DNA of 54,067 nt, taken from the NCBI RefSeq assembly GCF_946190065.1, contig NZ_CAMHZD010000016.1, positions 1 to 54,067 of the forward strand. Direction: 5' to 3'. A program made the translations under genes and the position numbers. Shown here piece after piece: positions 41,367 to 50,653 of this stretch. The notes under the pieces were generated by a model. It saw nothing but the letters and a program-made list of their open reading frames with translations, searched no databases and was not told the origin of the DNA. Within the stretch, counting starts at the first letter, position 1; each line of letters opens with the position of its first letter. The DNA comes from Streptococcus mitis (GTDB taxonomy: Bacteria > Bacillota > Bacilli > Lactobacillales > Streptococcaceae).

Positions 41367-44300
41367 TTATTTTCCAGTAAAGTATTTAACCGCTGACGCG
41401 AACAGGTGTTGATCTTTATTTCCTGGGATGTTTTGGAAAAGACCTTCCTCATAACGTTCTGAGTGTCCCATCTTACCGATGATTTGGCCGTTCTTGCTGG
41501 TAATTCCTTCAATGGCATGGACAGAACCATTCGGATTGTACTTAGAGTCCATGCTAGGTTTGCCTTCGAAGTCAACGTATTGGCTGAAAATTTGTCCATT
41601 GTCACGGAGCTCTGCAAATTCCTCAGCTGTCACGACAAACTTCCCTTCACCGTGTGAAACAGGAATGGCATGAATCTCACCAACTTCCACTCCAGCAAGC
41701 CATGGTGAGTTAGTATTGGCAATGCGAGTTTCCACCATCTTGGCCACGTGTTGGTTGGCATCATTGTAGAAGAGAGTTGGGCTAGTACTGCTGGCATCTT
41801 CAAAGTTTCCGTATGGAAGAAGACCTGATTTGACGAGGGCTTGGAATCCATTACAGATACCGATAATCAAGCCACCACGAGCAATAAAGCTATCAATGGC
41901 TGCACGCACTTTTTCATTGAGCAGGATATTGACAATAAACTTGGCTGAACCATCTGGTTCGTCCGCAGCTGAGAAGCCACCTGCAAAGAAGAGGATGTTA
42001 GCCTTTCCGATATTGTCAACCATGGTTTCAACCGACTTAACAATTGCTTCTTCATTCAAGGTCACGAATGGTACCAAGTTAACCTCTGCACCTTCTTTTT
42101 CAAAGGCCTTGGCTGAGTCATATTCTGAGTTAGTTCCTGGGAAGACTGGGATGTAAACCACCGGTTTTTCAACCTTTTCTTTAGCTTTGATGATTGCGTC
42201 GGAAACGACAGCTGGAACTTCTTCCAGTTCTTTCGCTTGAGCAAATTCTGTTGGGTAAACTTCTTCCAGTTTTCCTTGGAAGGCACTGTCAAGTTTGTTT
42301 CCATCTAGCTTCACACCGTTGACAAGGAGTGTAAAGTCTGCACTTGTTTGTCCAATCTTCTCTACTCCAGCAATTTCTTCAGGTGATGTGAAAACAAATC
42401 CGCCCAATTGAGCCGTTAAAGAACTTTCAAGTTCAGACAGGATTACCTCTGCACCGATATGATTTCCAAAAGTAGCAAGAGCCAAGCTTTCAAGCACACC
42501 ACCATATTTGACAGCTGAAGCTGCCGTCACTTTGTGAGCCTTTTGAAGTGCTTCAAACCGAGCAAAATTTTTCTTAATCAAGTCAAAATCAATCTCTGCT
42601 GAGAGGGCCTGTCCTGGGATGTAGTAGATGTTTTCCCCAGTAGTTTTGAACTCAGGAGAAAGCACCTTACGGCTATCTGCTGTTGTCATACCAAAGGCAA
42701 CCAAGGTTGGTGGCACCGTCAATTCTTCAAAGGTACCAGACATGGAGTCCTTACCACCGATAGATGGCAAGCCAAGTTGGATTTGTGCTTCGATAGAGCC
42801 TAGAAGAGCTGCTACTGGTTGACCAAAACGCTCTGCTTGTTTGTCCATACGCTCGAAGTACTCTTGGTAAGAGAAACGAGCCTTAGACCAGTTTGCACCA
42901 GCAGCCACCAAACGAGCAGTTGCTTCGATAACCGCATAAGCAGCACCGTGGTATGGAGACCATTCTGCTACATAAGGGTTGAAACCTTGGGCCATGATAG
43001 ACGCAGTGTAAGTCACACCGTGCTGAACTGGCAATTTCTGCACAGAAGCCTCAGTTGGTGTAAGTTGGTAGCGACCACCAAGTGGGTGATTAACTGTAGA
43101 ACGACCGACCGAGCAGTCAAAGATGGTCTGCAAACCTTTTTGACTCGCATGGTTGAGGTCAGATAGAACCGTAAGAGTATCTGCTTCAAGTGTGTTAGCA
43201 GATGTTTGACGTTCTTCTGGAAGATTGACATCCTTGTCCACAACCTTAGCATCGACGACCACACGCACACCATTGGTATCAAGGAAACGACGTTCCAAGT
43301 CGACAATTGTTTCACCATTCCAGTGCATGACTAGATTTGGTTTTTCCGTCACTGTCGCAACCACAACAGCATCAATATTCTCTTTGTTACATTCTACAAC
43401 GAAGGCATCTACGTCTTCTGGACAAACCACGACCGCCATACGTTCTTGTGATTCAGAGATGGCAATTTCTGTACCATTCAAGCCTTGGTATTTAAGAGGA
43501 ACCTTGTTGAGGTCGATTTCAAGACCGTCTGCCAATTCACCGATAGCCACACAGACTCCACCAGCACCAAAGTCATTTGATTTTTTGATAAGACGGGTCA
43601 CATCACTATTACGGAAAAGTCGTTGAATCTTGCGTTCTTCGATAGCATTCCCTTTTTGAACTTCAGCTCCAGCAGTTTCCACGGACTCAACTGTTTGAAC
43701 CTTAGAAGAACCTGTCGCACCACCGACACCATCACGTCCAGTCTTACCTCCAAGGAGGATAATGACATCACCTGCTTCCGTTTTTTCTCGGACGACATTG
43801 CCCTTGGGAGCAGCACCTACAACTGCACCTAGCTCCATACGTTTAGCCACAAAGCCTGGATGAAAATACTCACGAACATAAGTTGTTGCCAGACCAATCT
43901 GGTTACCATATGAAGAATAACCATGAGCCGCTGTTTTAGAAATGACTTGTTGTGGCAATTTACCAGCACGAGTTTCAGCAATCGGTGTTGTAATATCACC
44001 AGCACCTGAGATACGCATGGCTTGGTAAACGTATGAACGACCTGACAACGGATCACGAATGGCCCCACCGATACAGGTAGCAGCCCCACCAAATGGCTCA
44101 ATTTCTGTTGGATGGTTGTGGGTTTCGTTTTTGAACATGAGGAGCCATGGCTCTTTGACCCCATCAACATCCACTTCGATTTCGACTGAGCAAGCATTGA
44201 TTTCGTCTGACACTTCCATGTCGTCCAAACGTCCATTGGCACGCTCATAACGACCGAAAATAGTCGCCATATCCATCAAGGTTTGTGGTTTTTCAGAGCG

Positions 44301-45092
44301 ACCCAGTTCCTCACGCATGGCAATATACTTGTCATAGGTTGCCTGCAATTGTTTTTGGAATTTAGAAGCTGAGAAATCAATGTGTTTCAACTCTGTCTCA
44401 AAAGTCGTATGACGGCAGTGGTCAGACCAGTAAGTATCCAAAACCTTGAGTTCCGTCTCAGTTGGCACGCGCCCGATTGACTTGAAATAGTCTTGGATAA
44501 AGAGCAAATCATCCACTTCCATTGCCATGCCCTGCTCGGTCTTGTAGAGGGCAAAGTCTTCTGCTGTATAGCTTTCAAAGAAAGTCAATTTAGGAATGGT
44601 CTTGTCTGACTCAGAAAATTCCTGCTTGGCAATCCCTGTCGTGATGTCCTTGAAACGAGAATCAACTGGGTTGAGCAGATAGTTCTTGACCGCCTCTAAC
44701 TCCGTCGCATCAATATCTTTATTGACCAAATAAAGTTGAGCAGTATTAACCGTTACATCACTCGAACTTCCTAGTAAAAGCAAGGCTTCCTGTGAAGATG
44801 CTGCACGCTGGTCAAATTGACCTGGCAGGCTTTCAATGGCAAAGAAAGCATAGTTAGCAAGATCCGCCTGTACAGCAGCTTCATCCAAGACATGGTCTGT
44901 CACCTGCTCAGAGAAGATGTGTTTCTCTGCAGGTGCAAACAGGTCCTCTGCCAAGTCAAATACATCATACACTTGCACGATGCGAATACTTTTCAAGCTT
45001 GAAAGTCCCAAGTTGTGCTGGAGTTCTCTCACCAAACTCTCTGACTTGACCTGAAAATCAGCCTTTTTTTCAACAAAAATACGTTTATCCAT
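41367..45092 (-). CDS. purL: FGAM synthase, large single-chain type
   Basis: A 1241-residue single-chain FGAM synthase in which the PurS, PurL and PurQ parts are fused, as in proteobacteria and pneumococcus. The N-terminal PurS-like region (about 1-150) precedes two AIRS-like halves with ATP/metal motifs (NETHNHPTEIEPFGGAATC, about 318-336) and a C-terminal class I glutaminase domain (Cys in LIIGICNGFQALVKSG, His in SHGEGKF). No separate purQ or purS is needed. The ATG at 45092 (MDKRIF) is used; a TTG one codon earlier is less likely. Confidence 0.96.
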   Translation of the reverse strand: MDKRIFVEKKADFQVKSESLVRELQHNLGLSSLKSIRIVQVYDVFDLAEDLFAPAEKHIFSEQVTDHVLDEAAVQADLANYAFFAIESLPGQFDQRAASSQEALLLLGSSSDVTVNTAQLYLVNKDIDATELEAVKNYLLNPVDSRFKDITTGIAKQEFSESDKTIPKLTFFESYTAEDFALYKTEQGMAMEVDDLLFIQDYFKSIGRVPTETELKVLDTYWSDHCRHTTFETELKHIDFSASKFQKQLQATYDKYIAMREELGRSEKPQTLMDMATIFGRYERANGRLDDMEVSDEINACSVEIEVDVDGVKEPWLLMFKNETHNHPTEIEPFGGAATCIGGAIRDPLSGRSYVYQAMRISGAGDITTPIAETRAGKLPQQVISKTAAHGYSSYGNQIGLATTYVREYFHPGFVAKRMELGAVVGAAPKGNVVREKTEAGDVIILLGGKTGRDGVGGATGSSKVQTVESVETAGAEVQKGNAIEERKIQRLFRNSDVTRLIKKSNDFGAGGVCVAIGELADGLEIDLNKVPLKYQGLNGTEIAISESQERMAVVVCPEDVDAFVVECNKENIDAVVVATVTEKPNLVMHWNGETIVDLERRFLDTNGVRVVVDAKVVDKDVNLPEERQTSANTLEADTLTVLSDLNHASQKGLQTIFDCSVGRSTVNHPLGGRYQLTPTEASVQKLPVQHGVTYTASIMAQGFNPYVAEWSPYHGAAYAVIEATARLVAAGANWSKARFSYQEYFERMDKQAERFGQPVAALLGSIEAQIQLGLPSIGGKDSMSGTFEELTVPPTLVAFGMTTADSRKVLSPEFKTTGENIYYIPGQALSAEIDFDLIKKNFARFEALQKAHKVTAASAVKYGGVLESLALATFGNHIGAEVILSELESSLTAQLGGFVFTSPEEIAGVEKIGQTSADFTLLVNGVKLDGNKLDSAFQGKLEEVYPTEFAQAKELEEVPAVVSDAIIKAKEKVEKPVVYIPVFPGTNSEYDSAKAFEKEGAEVNLVPFVTLNEEAIVKSVETMVDNIGKANILFFAGGFSAADEPDGSAKFIVNILLNEKVRAAIDSFIARGGLIIGICNGFQALVKSGLLPYGNFEDASSTSPTLFYNDANQHVAKMVETRIANTNSPWLAGVEVGEIHAIPVSHGEGKFVVTAEEFAELRDNGQIFSQYVDFEGKPSMDSKYNPNGSVHAIEGITSKNGQIIGKMGHSERYEEGLFQNIPGNKDQHLFASAVKYFTGK

Positions 45093-45146
45093 CAATCCTT
45101 ATTCCTTTATTTCAGCTTTTACAATGTTCCAACGACCTTGAGGTTG

Positions 45147-45217
45147 TTATTTCAAACCCTGCAACTTTTCCCAGACAATCTCGTAAACATCTGTTAGTTC
45201 TCCCAATCCCCTACGGA
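45147..45217 (-). pseudogene. Second, diverged copy of the purC 3' end
   Basis: 71 bp on the minus strand repeat the last 23 codons of purC, including the stop codon ([20 protein letters not shown]...). The distance from the intact copy is exactly 145 bp. The two differ at 12 of 71 bases, almost all synonymous (one Val/Ile change). The copy is therefore from another allele rather than a fresh duplicate. It probably marks a recombination breakpoint; no start codon is present. Confidence 0.92.
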
Positions 45218-45219
45218 GT

Positions 45220-45242
45220 GAAAAGGTCTGGGGGACCTTTTC
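45220..45242 (-). other. Stable hairpin in the purC-purL gap
   Basis: Perfect 9-bp stem GAAAAGGTC/GACCTTTTC (45220-45228 with 45234-45242) with a 5-nt loop, between purC and its duplicated tail. There is no T-run, so it may be an mRNA stability or processing element. Confidence 0.6.
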
Positions 45243-45291
45243 AGCCTGAGTCCTTTTAGTTGAGAGACGAAGGTTTTCCGTTGCAAACAGA

Positions 45292-45999
45292 TTATTTCAA
45301 ACCTTGCAGCTTCTCCCAAACAACTTCATAAACATCGGTTAATTCACCTAGTCCCCTACGGAAAACATCCTTATCCATGTGGTTGCCATCTGCATCCCAC
45401 AAACGGCAATTATCTGGTGAAAATTCATCTGCCAAGATAATCTTGCCATCCTTGTCAAAACCGAACTCTAGCTTAAAGTCAATCAACTTAAGCCCAATCT
45501 CAGCAAACCAGCCTTTCAAAAGTTCATTGATACGACGCGTTTCTTCCTTCAAGTAGGCAATCTGCTGGTCATCCGCAATCTGTAGGAATTTCACATGCTC
45601 ATCATTGATGAATGGATCATCCAAATCATCATTTTTGTAGTAAAATTCGACAATCGGAGTCTCAAATGCGATTCCTTCGTCTACACCAAAACGTTTTGAA
45701 AAGGAACCAGCCGTGTAGTTGCGAAGCACAACCTCGAGAGGAATAATCTCAACCTTTTTATTGAGTTGTTCTGTATCTGAAAGTTTCTCCACAAAGTGAG
45801 TCGCCACACCAGCCGCATTTAATTTCTCAAAAATAAAAGATGAAATCTGATTATTCAACACTCCTTTGCCCGCAATCTGCTCCTTCTTAACACCATTGAA
45901 AGCAGTCGCCTGGTCCTTGTAAGTTGAAATAATAAGATTTTCATCCTCAGTTGTATAGATATCTTTAGCTTTTCCCGAATAGATCAATTGTTTTGACAT
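45292..45999 (-). CDS. purC: SAICAR synthetase
   Basis: A 235-residue enzyme joining CAIR and aspartate (ATP-dependent) to SAICAR. Motifs: [15 protein letters not shown] (nucleotide loop, about 4-18), [15 protein letters not shown]-like [15 protein letters not shown] (about 90) and [14 protein letters not shown] (about 195). The ATG at 45999 ([10 protein letters not shown]) is chosen over one 34 codons upstream because it gives the family length and a nearby AAAGGCG Shine-Dalgarno. First gene of the purine cluster, with an extended -10 promoter upstream. Confidence 0.96.
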   Translation of the reverse strand: MSKQLIYSGKAKDIYTTEDENLIISTYKDQATAFNGVKKEQIAGKGVLNNQISSFIFEKLNAAGVATHFVEKLSDTEQLNKKVEIIPLEVVLRNYTAGSFSKRFGVDEGIAFETPIVEFYYKNDDLDDPFINDEHVKFLQIADDQQIAYLKEETRRINELLKGWFAEIGLKLIDFKLEFGFDKDGKIILADEFSPDNCRLWDADGNHMDKDVFRRGLGELTDVYEVVWEKLQGLK

Positions 46000-46031
46000 T
46001 TTAAAGTTCGCCTTTCGTATTACTTGAGCAC

Positions 46032-46074
46032 ATTTTACCACAAAAAACCTAAAATTACAAGAATTTAACCGAAT
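46032..46074 (-). promoter_or_regulatory. purC promoter with possible PurBox
   Basis: An extended -10 (TGGTAAAAT on the minus strand, hexamer 46032-46037) lies 32 bp before purC. A CCGAAT core within TTTAACCGAATAAA (46069-46074), upstream of the -10, resembles a PurR box. The box is a one-mismatch candidate only. Confidence 0.45.
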
Positions 46075-46103
46075 AAATAACGTATTAACTTCAAAAATCA
46101 TAA

Positions 46104-46142
46104 AGAAAAAACTGCAAGAAAAATCTTTCTCACAGTTTAAAA
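46104..46142 (-). terminator. Terminator of comAB
   Basis: Hairpin with stems AAACTG (46109-46114) and CAGTTT (46133-46138) plus inner AGAAA/TTTCT pairing. The minus strand continues into TTTTTTC. It ends the comAB transcript before the purC promoter. Confidence 0.75.
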
Positions 46143-46168
46143 ATTATTTAACTCTAAAAACACGAACA

Positions 46169-47518
46169 TTACTCTTTGTTCAAAAATTGATCCAAATAAT
46201 AACGTAGGTAACTTTTCCTGCCCGTAATCATCTGCAGGCGACCTTCCACCCCATATCGAAGTTTTGCAGCCTGCTTAGAAGTTAGATTAGTCTCCGCCTC
46301 GATTTTAAAGAAATTCCCAGTTTCAGTCTTAGTAGCTGTCGCATCAATACTTGTAATAGTAGAATCTAGGAAAAGTTGATTCTTAGCATCATGAGTCGTA
46401 GTATAGCGAACAGAATCACCGACCTTGATCCTTGCTACATCTTTTGAACTTAGATAAGCTGTGAGTTTGACTTTCCCTTCTTTTTCCAAGGACGGATAGA
46501 GTTGGGCTAGTAAGGCGCCTTCTGCTACCATGGTAGAATCACTGGTCTCAGGATTAAGATGAAGCACCCCATCCTCACTCGCCGTAATTTTCCCCTTGTC
46601 TAAAAGATTTCCCTGTACCTTCCTACCCGATTCTGCCTCCAAAATTTTCTGGTCTAGAAGGGTCAATTCCTGACCAACCTTAGCCAAGTGTTGTGATTTG
46701 AGAGACTCCAATTGACTGCTTAAACCTGACGCATAGGCTTGCTGGGTACCTGAACCTGCATACTGGACACGGTAAGTAGCAAGACTAGATTCTAACTGAG
46801 AAAGCTGTGCTTCTAGCTGCACAACTGCTTGTGCCTTAGATTGCGGATTTTCCTCGCCCTGAGACTTGTAGGACTGGTAGAGAGAGTAGGCTAGATTCTG
46901 ACTGGCCAAGGAAGCACCTGTTTCAATAGCTGACTTAGCTGTCTGGTAATCGCGAATTTTAGCCTCTGTTTGGCTGATGAGATTGCCGATTTCGTCTTGG
47001 GTTTGGCTAGCTGCTGCATTCTGGGACGCGATGGTCTCATTTTGTTGCGATGTACTAGCCCTAAGACTAGCCGCTTGGCTGAGGTAGTCACGAAAGGTGG
47101 CTTGGTAGCCAAATTTATCCTCCTCTGGAAAGTGGTTCTCCCCTTCTTGCAGACTCTTTTGCAAATACTCCAATTGCTTTTTTTGATCCTTAAGCATGTC
47201 CAACTGACTAGCATAGGCCTCCGCTTGGACACCCTCTGCCCCTTCTTGATATTGAACCAACAGTTCTCCCTTTTTAACCAGCTTATTTTCTTCCAAATGA
47301 TTGACAAGAATCCGATTATTGCTAGTTGACTGGATATTTGCAAGGATTCGACTAGGCTCAACAGTAGCTCTAGTAGACAAACTCATCTCCTTCTCTGCCA
47401 AAGTTGCAAAGCCAAGTAAAAACACGAGCAGAAGGAACATGGGGACAATCACCCGACTGGAAAAATTATGGTAACGACGATTATAAAACTCCGCACTTTC
47501 TAAAAATTCTGGTTTCAT
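46169..47518 (-). CDS. comB: ComB, competence peptide export accessory protein
   Basis: A 449-residue membrane-fusion-type protein that works with ComA to export and process competence-stimulating peptide. One N-terminal membrane helix (about 24-42) is followed by an extracellular beta region, a long Gln/Ser/Ala-rich coiled coil (about 100-290) and a C-terminal lipoyl/HlyD-type beta barrel ([15 protein letters not shown] and [13 protein letters not shown]). It lies 12 bp after comA. Whole-sequence resemblance to pneumococcal ComB is strong. The transcript is presumably induced by ComE. Confidence 0.95.
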   Translation of the reverse strand: MKPEFLESAEFYNRRYHNFSSRVIVPMFLLLVFLLGFATLAEKEMSLSTRATVEPSRILANIQSTSNNRILVNHLEENKLVKKGELLVQYQEGAEGVQAEAYASQLDMLKDQKKQLEYLQKSLQEGENHFPEEDKFGYQATFRDYLSQAASLRASTSQQNETIASQNAAASQTQDEIGNLISQTEAKIRDYQTAKSAIETGASLASQNLAYSLYQSYKSQGEENPQSKAQAVVQLEAQLSQLESSLATYRVQYAGSGTQQAYASGLSSQLESLKSQHLAKVGQELTLLDQKILEAESGRKVQGNLLDKGKITASEDGVLHLNPETSDSTMVAEGALLAQLYPSLEKEGKVKLTAYLSSKDVARIKVGDSVRYTTTHDAKNQLFLDSTITSIDATATKTETGNFFKIEAETNLTSKQAAKLRYGVEGRLQMITGRKSYLRYYLDQFLNKE

Positions 47519-47530
47519 CCTCTCCTCTTT

Positions 47531-49684
47531 CTAGCTATTGACCAAATGGGCGTAAAAACCACCCTGTGCAAGCAAATCAGCATGATTTCCTTCTTCAACA
47601 ATCTTGCCCTGATCCAAGACAACAACCTTCTCTGTCCGCTCAGCAATGGTCAAGCGGTGAGCGATGAAAATCAAGGTCTTATCTAAAGCCATAAGATTAT
47701 CGACAATTCGCTTCTCTGTCAGAATATCCAAACTGCTGGTCGCCTCATCCAAGATCAAGACCGGCGCATCTGTCAAGAGAGCACGTGCCAGAGCAATTCT
47801 CTGACGTTGACCACCTGAGATCCCTGCCCCATCCGAAGTCAATTCTGTCTGGTAATTCAGTGGCATGCGCTCAATGTCCTCCCGAATCTCTGCCAATTCG
47901 ACCGCCCGTAAGATATCTTCCTGTGTCGTCCCCTCCTTGGCTCCCAAAAGAAGATTGTCCAAAATCGTTCCGTTAAAGACATAGGGCTGTTGAGGCAGAT
48001 AGTTGATATACTGGCGCAAGGCCTTTTTATCAATCTGATTGAGATTGACACCACCCAGACTAATCTCCCCTTGACTTGGGTCGTAAAAATTAACCATCAT
48101 CTTGGCCAAGGTCGTCTTACCTGACCCTGAAATCCCCACAAAAGCCACCTTAGAACCTTGGGGAATGGTCAAATTGATATCCAACAAGACGTCTCGACCA
48201 TAGCCATACTTGTAAGAAACCTGCTTGAAGGTCATATCTCCCTTCATCAAGCTCAAATCCTCAACCGTTTTCTTCTCCTCAAACTCCGAAGCTACCAGAT
48301 ATACTTCATTTAGACGGTTATTGGCAACCTGTGCTGTCTGAAGCTTGGTTTGCAGATTGATGATATTTTCCAAAGGATTTGTAAAGTAAACCAGCAAGGT
48401 ATTATAGGTAATCAACTGCCCCAAACTCATCTTGCCATCCATGACCAGAACAGCTCCCATCCAGAGAATGCCGACATTGAGTAAGAGATGGGCAACTTTT
48501 TTCAGAGCCTTTTGCTGACTCTCTGCCCGACTATAGGTAAAGGATTTTTTCAGATAATCCACAAATTCCTTGTCAATCTTTTGGTAACGCTGACTTTCAC
48601 TGGTCAAAGACTTGATAGTCTCAATACCGTTGATGTCCTCAATGATAGAAGAAGACAGAACCGCATTGGTTTCCATGGTATCCCGATTCATCTTTTCAAA
48701 CGGCTTCATAAAGGCAAAGATAATCACTGTATAGATAGGAAGTGCCAATAAGGTTATGAAAAAGAGATTGGTATTTTGTGAAAATAAAACAAGGGAAATA
48801 ATGACAACCGTTGACACATCTAGGAAAATCGAAAGAATGGTCGAAGCCAGCGCATCAATGATACTATTAGCATCTGTAAAACGAGACACGATCTCCCCTG
48901 TCCTGCGTGTCGCAAAGAAGGACATAGGCAGGTGAAAAACATGCTTGATATAGGACAAAATCACATCAATCGACAAGCGTTGCCCCAAAACAAGTAAGAG
49001 ATACTCCTGAGCGTAAGACAAGATCTGCTGGAGGATATAGACGATAACCAACCCAATAGAAATAATCCCCAGTGTCGAACGCATCTGATCTGGCACATAG
49101 GTATCAATGATAGACTGCAGATAATAAGAACCCACAATATTAATCAAGGTTACCAAGAGTGTTGCCAAAACGATATTGGCAATCAAGCCACGCTGCTTCA
49201 CTAATATAGGGATAAAAGAGAGCAGACCATTCTTTTGATCCTTATGAGGCTTGTAGTCTGGACTAGGTGCCATAAAAAGAGTCACTCCTGTCCATTCTTC
49301 CGCAAAACGCTCACGTGGCAGTTTGGTCAATTTCACCCCAGGATCTGGATCGGCAATATGAATGCTATCCTTGTCCTGCCCAGTCACCACATAGTAGTGG
49401 AGCAATTTCCCTTCCTTAAGCACATGAGCAACAAAAGGAAAAGTCAAATCTGGCAAGTCAAAAAGCGTCATATCCGCCTTAATTGCTCGCGTCTCAAAAC
49501 CAATCTCCTCTGCCACCTTGACCAAGCCCAAAGCCGTCGTCCCATCCATGGTCGTCTTGGCCAATTCTCGTAAGTGTGCCAAAGAATAATAACTACCATA
49601 GTAACCAAAAACCATGGCTAATGAAGCTACACCGCAGTCCATCTGATCCACTTGCGGACGATAGTGACGTTTCCCAAATTTCAT
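47531..49684 (-). CDS. comA: ComA, peptidase-containing ABC exporter for competence peptide
   Basis: A 717-residue ABC transporter with three parts: an N-terminal C39 peptidase (Cys in QVDQMDCGVASLAM, His in LLHYYVV, Asp in IADPDPG), six transmembrane helices (about 160-450), and an ABC domain with Walker A (GISGSGKTT), signature SGGQRQRIALARAL and Walker B LILDEATS. It cleaves the double-glycine leader of ComC and exports CSP. The ATG at 49684 (MKFGKRHYRPQ) is chosen because GGAG lies 7 bp before it; an upstream frame extension would put that Shine-Dalgarno inside the gene. A BOX element lies in the leader. Confidence 0.96.
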   Translation of the reverse strand: MKFGKRHYRPQVDQMDCGVASLAMVFGYYGSYYSLAHLRELAKTTMDGTTALGLVKVAEEIGFETRAIKADMTLFDLPDLTFPFVAHVLKEGKLLHYYVVTGQDKDSIHIADPDPGVKLTKLPRERFAEEWTGVTLFMAPSPDYKPHKDQKNGLLSFIPILVKQRGLIANIVLATLLVTLINIVGSYYLQSIIDTYVPDQMRSTLGIISIGLVIVYILQQILSYAQEYLLLVLGQRLSIDVILSYIKHVFHLPMSFFATRRTGEIVSRFTDANSIIDALASTILSIFLDVSTVVIISLVLFSQNTNLFFITLLALPIYTVIIFAFMKPFEKMNRDTMETNAVLSSSIIEDINGIETIKSLTSESQRYQKIDKEFVDYLKKSFTYSRAESQQKALKKVAHLLLNVGILWMGAVLVMDGKMSLGQLITYNTLLVYFTNPLENIINLQTKLQTAQVANNRLNEVYLVASEFEEKKTVEDLSLMKGDMTFKQVSYKYGYGRDVLLDINLTIPQGSKVAFVGISGSGKTTLAKMMVNFYDPSQGEISLGGVNLNQIDKKALRQYINYLPQQPYVFNGTILDNLLLGAKEGTTQEDILRAVELAEIREDIERMPLNYQTELTSDGAGISGGQRQRIALARALLTDAPVLILDEATSSLDILTEKRIVDNLMALDKTLIFIAHRLTIAERTEKVVVLDQGKIVEEGNHADLLAQGGFYAHLVNS

Positions 49685-49702
49685 ATTCATCTCCTTTTTC
49701 CT

Positions 49703-49856
49703 AATACTCAATGAAAATCAAAGAGCAAACTAGAAAACTAGCCGCAGGCTGCTCAAAACACTGTTTTGAGGTTGTATATAAGACTGACGAAGTCAATCAC
49801 ATATATACGGCAAGGCGACGTTGACGTGGTTTGAATTTGATTTTCGAAGAGTATAA
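49703..49856 (-). repeat. BOX element (A1-B1-C1) in the comAB leader
   Basis: A 154-bp element with the same order and length as the one at 5673. It lies between the comAB promoter and the comA Shine-Dalgarno, so it is transcribed as part of the 5' untranslated leader. A BOX near comA has been described in pneumococcus. Confidence 0.93.
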
Positions 49857-49874
49857 ACTCATCTGATAACAACT

Positions 49875-49942
49875 ATCTTACCCCAATCCCCAAACAAAAA
49901 CTGGACTTCCTTCCCAAATGCGCCTATCTACCTCCCAAATGC
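49875..49942 (-). promoter_or_regulatory. comAB promoter with ComE-type direct repeats
   Basis: Two identical 9-mers GCATTTGGG on the minus strand (49934-49942 and 49913-49921) are separated by exactly 12 bp. This is the ComE box layout, 9-bp imperfect direct repeats 12 bp apart. A -10 (TAAGAT, 49875-49880) lies 32 bp after the second repeat, similar to the spacing I recall at comCDE. This predicts CSP/ComE-induced transcription of comAB. Confidence 0.85.
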
Positions 49943-49996
49943 ACTTTTTGGATAAAAAATAGGCAGAACAAACGTCATGCCTAAAATATATATTTA
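49942..49996 (-). repeat. 55-bp terminator-bearing repeat, copy 2
   Basis: Near-identical (53 of 55) to 50273-50327, in direct orientation 331 bp away. It contains a short hairpin (AGGCA/TGCCT) followed on the minus strand by a T-run, so it can terminate transcription of the small membrane ORF. It abuts the ComE repeats of comAB. Confidence 0.85.
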
Positions 49997-50182
49997 TTTC
50001 TTTTTCTTCCTAATTCTTTTGTCAATCATGTACAAAACGATAATCGAAAACAGCGGTGGTACAATATAACTCTTTTCACTCATTGTCAGCTGAAATCCCA
50101 GAGTTGCTAGTATCTTAAAGATGAAAATATTCATCAAAAATAGAAAAACAAATACTAAAAAATATTTTAAAACCTTCTTCAT
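49994..50182 (-). CDS. Small two-helix membrane protein, unknown
   Basis: A 62-residue basic membrane peptide with two hydrophobic helices (about 5-29 and 41-53), a Lys-rich start (MKKVLKYF) and a Lys/Arg tail (RIRKKKK). An AAAAGGA Shine-Dalgarno and an extended -10 (TGATAGAAT, hexamer 50216-50221) lie upstream, which supports expression. Size and topology resemble bacteriocin-immunity or small Blp-type membrane proteins, and bacteriocin-like genes occur next to comA in pneumococcus. No leader peptide or GG motif is present. The name is not assignable; the immunity idea is only a context-based guess. Confidence 0.55.
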   Translation of the reverse strand: MKKVLKYFLVFVFLFLMNIFIFKILATLGFQLTMSEKSYIVPPLFSIIVLYMIDKRIRKKKK

Positions 50183-50272
50183 TCCTTTTCTTCAACTTTC
50201 CTAATTTCTATACCCATTCTATCACGTTTTATCAAAAAATACATGTAAAACTCCAAATAAACACCTCAACTA

Positions 50273-50327
50273 CACTTTTGGGATAAAAAATAGGCAGAAC
50301 AAATGTCATGCCTAAAATATATATTTA
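50273..50327 (-). repeat. 55-bp terminator-bearing repeat, copy 1
   Basis: Partner of 49942-49996. Here the hairpin AGGCA (50292-50296)/TGCCT (50309-50313) plus T-run lies about 85 bp past the acpP stop and probably terminates the acpP operon. Confidence 0.8.
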
Positions 50328-50411
50328 AAAAGATTAAAATGTAAATAATTGTCAAATAGAATGTTGATTTACATTCTTAGCAATATGCAACTCTTCTTAT
50401 CTTGCTTCTTA

Positions 50412-50648
50412 CTATTCTTTACTTTTGACGACTTCTACAACATCTCCTACACTTTGCAGTTGGTCAATTTCCTCATCACTGATTTCGATGCTAAATTCAT
50501 CTTCCAGTGTCAAGATAAACTCCATCAAGTCAACTGAGTCAGCATCCAAGTCGTCTTTCAGACTCAAGGATTCTGTCACGACAAAGTCCTCTCCCTGTCG
50601 CTCTTGGATAATGGTCACAATACGGTCAAAAATTTCTTTTTCTGTCAT
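50412..50648 (-). CDS. acpP: Acyl carrier protein
   Basis: A 78-residue acidic carrier protein. The phosphopantetheine attachment Ser is in LDADSVDLMEFIL (Asp-Ser-Val-Asp), a variant of the usual DSLD motif. It lies 5 bp after plsX, so it may supply acyl groups for phospholipid synthesis by PlsX/PlsY rather than being the main fatty-acid-cycle ACP. An ACP gene adjacent to plsX is usual in pneumococcus. Confidence 0.92.
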   Translation of the reverse strand: MTEKEIFDRIVTIIQERQGEDFVVTESLSLKDDLDADSVDLMEFILTLEDEFSIEISDEEIDQLQSVGDVVEVVKSKE

Positions 50649-50653
50649 CTCTT

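Noticed and set aside
46161-46170. CACGAACATT near the comB stop as a second PurBox
   Set aside because: It matches partly but lies about 125 bp upstream of the purC -10 and beyond the comAB terminator; a chance match is likely.
49685-49711. Nine-codon N-terminal extension of ComA
   Set aside because: The extension contains the Shine-Dalgarno for the ATG at 49684, which gives the standard 717-residue ComA.
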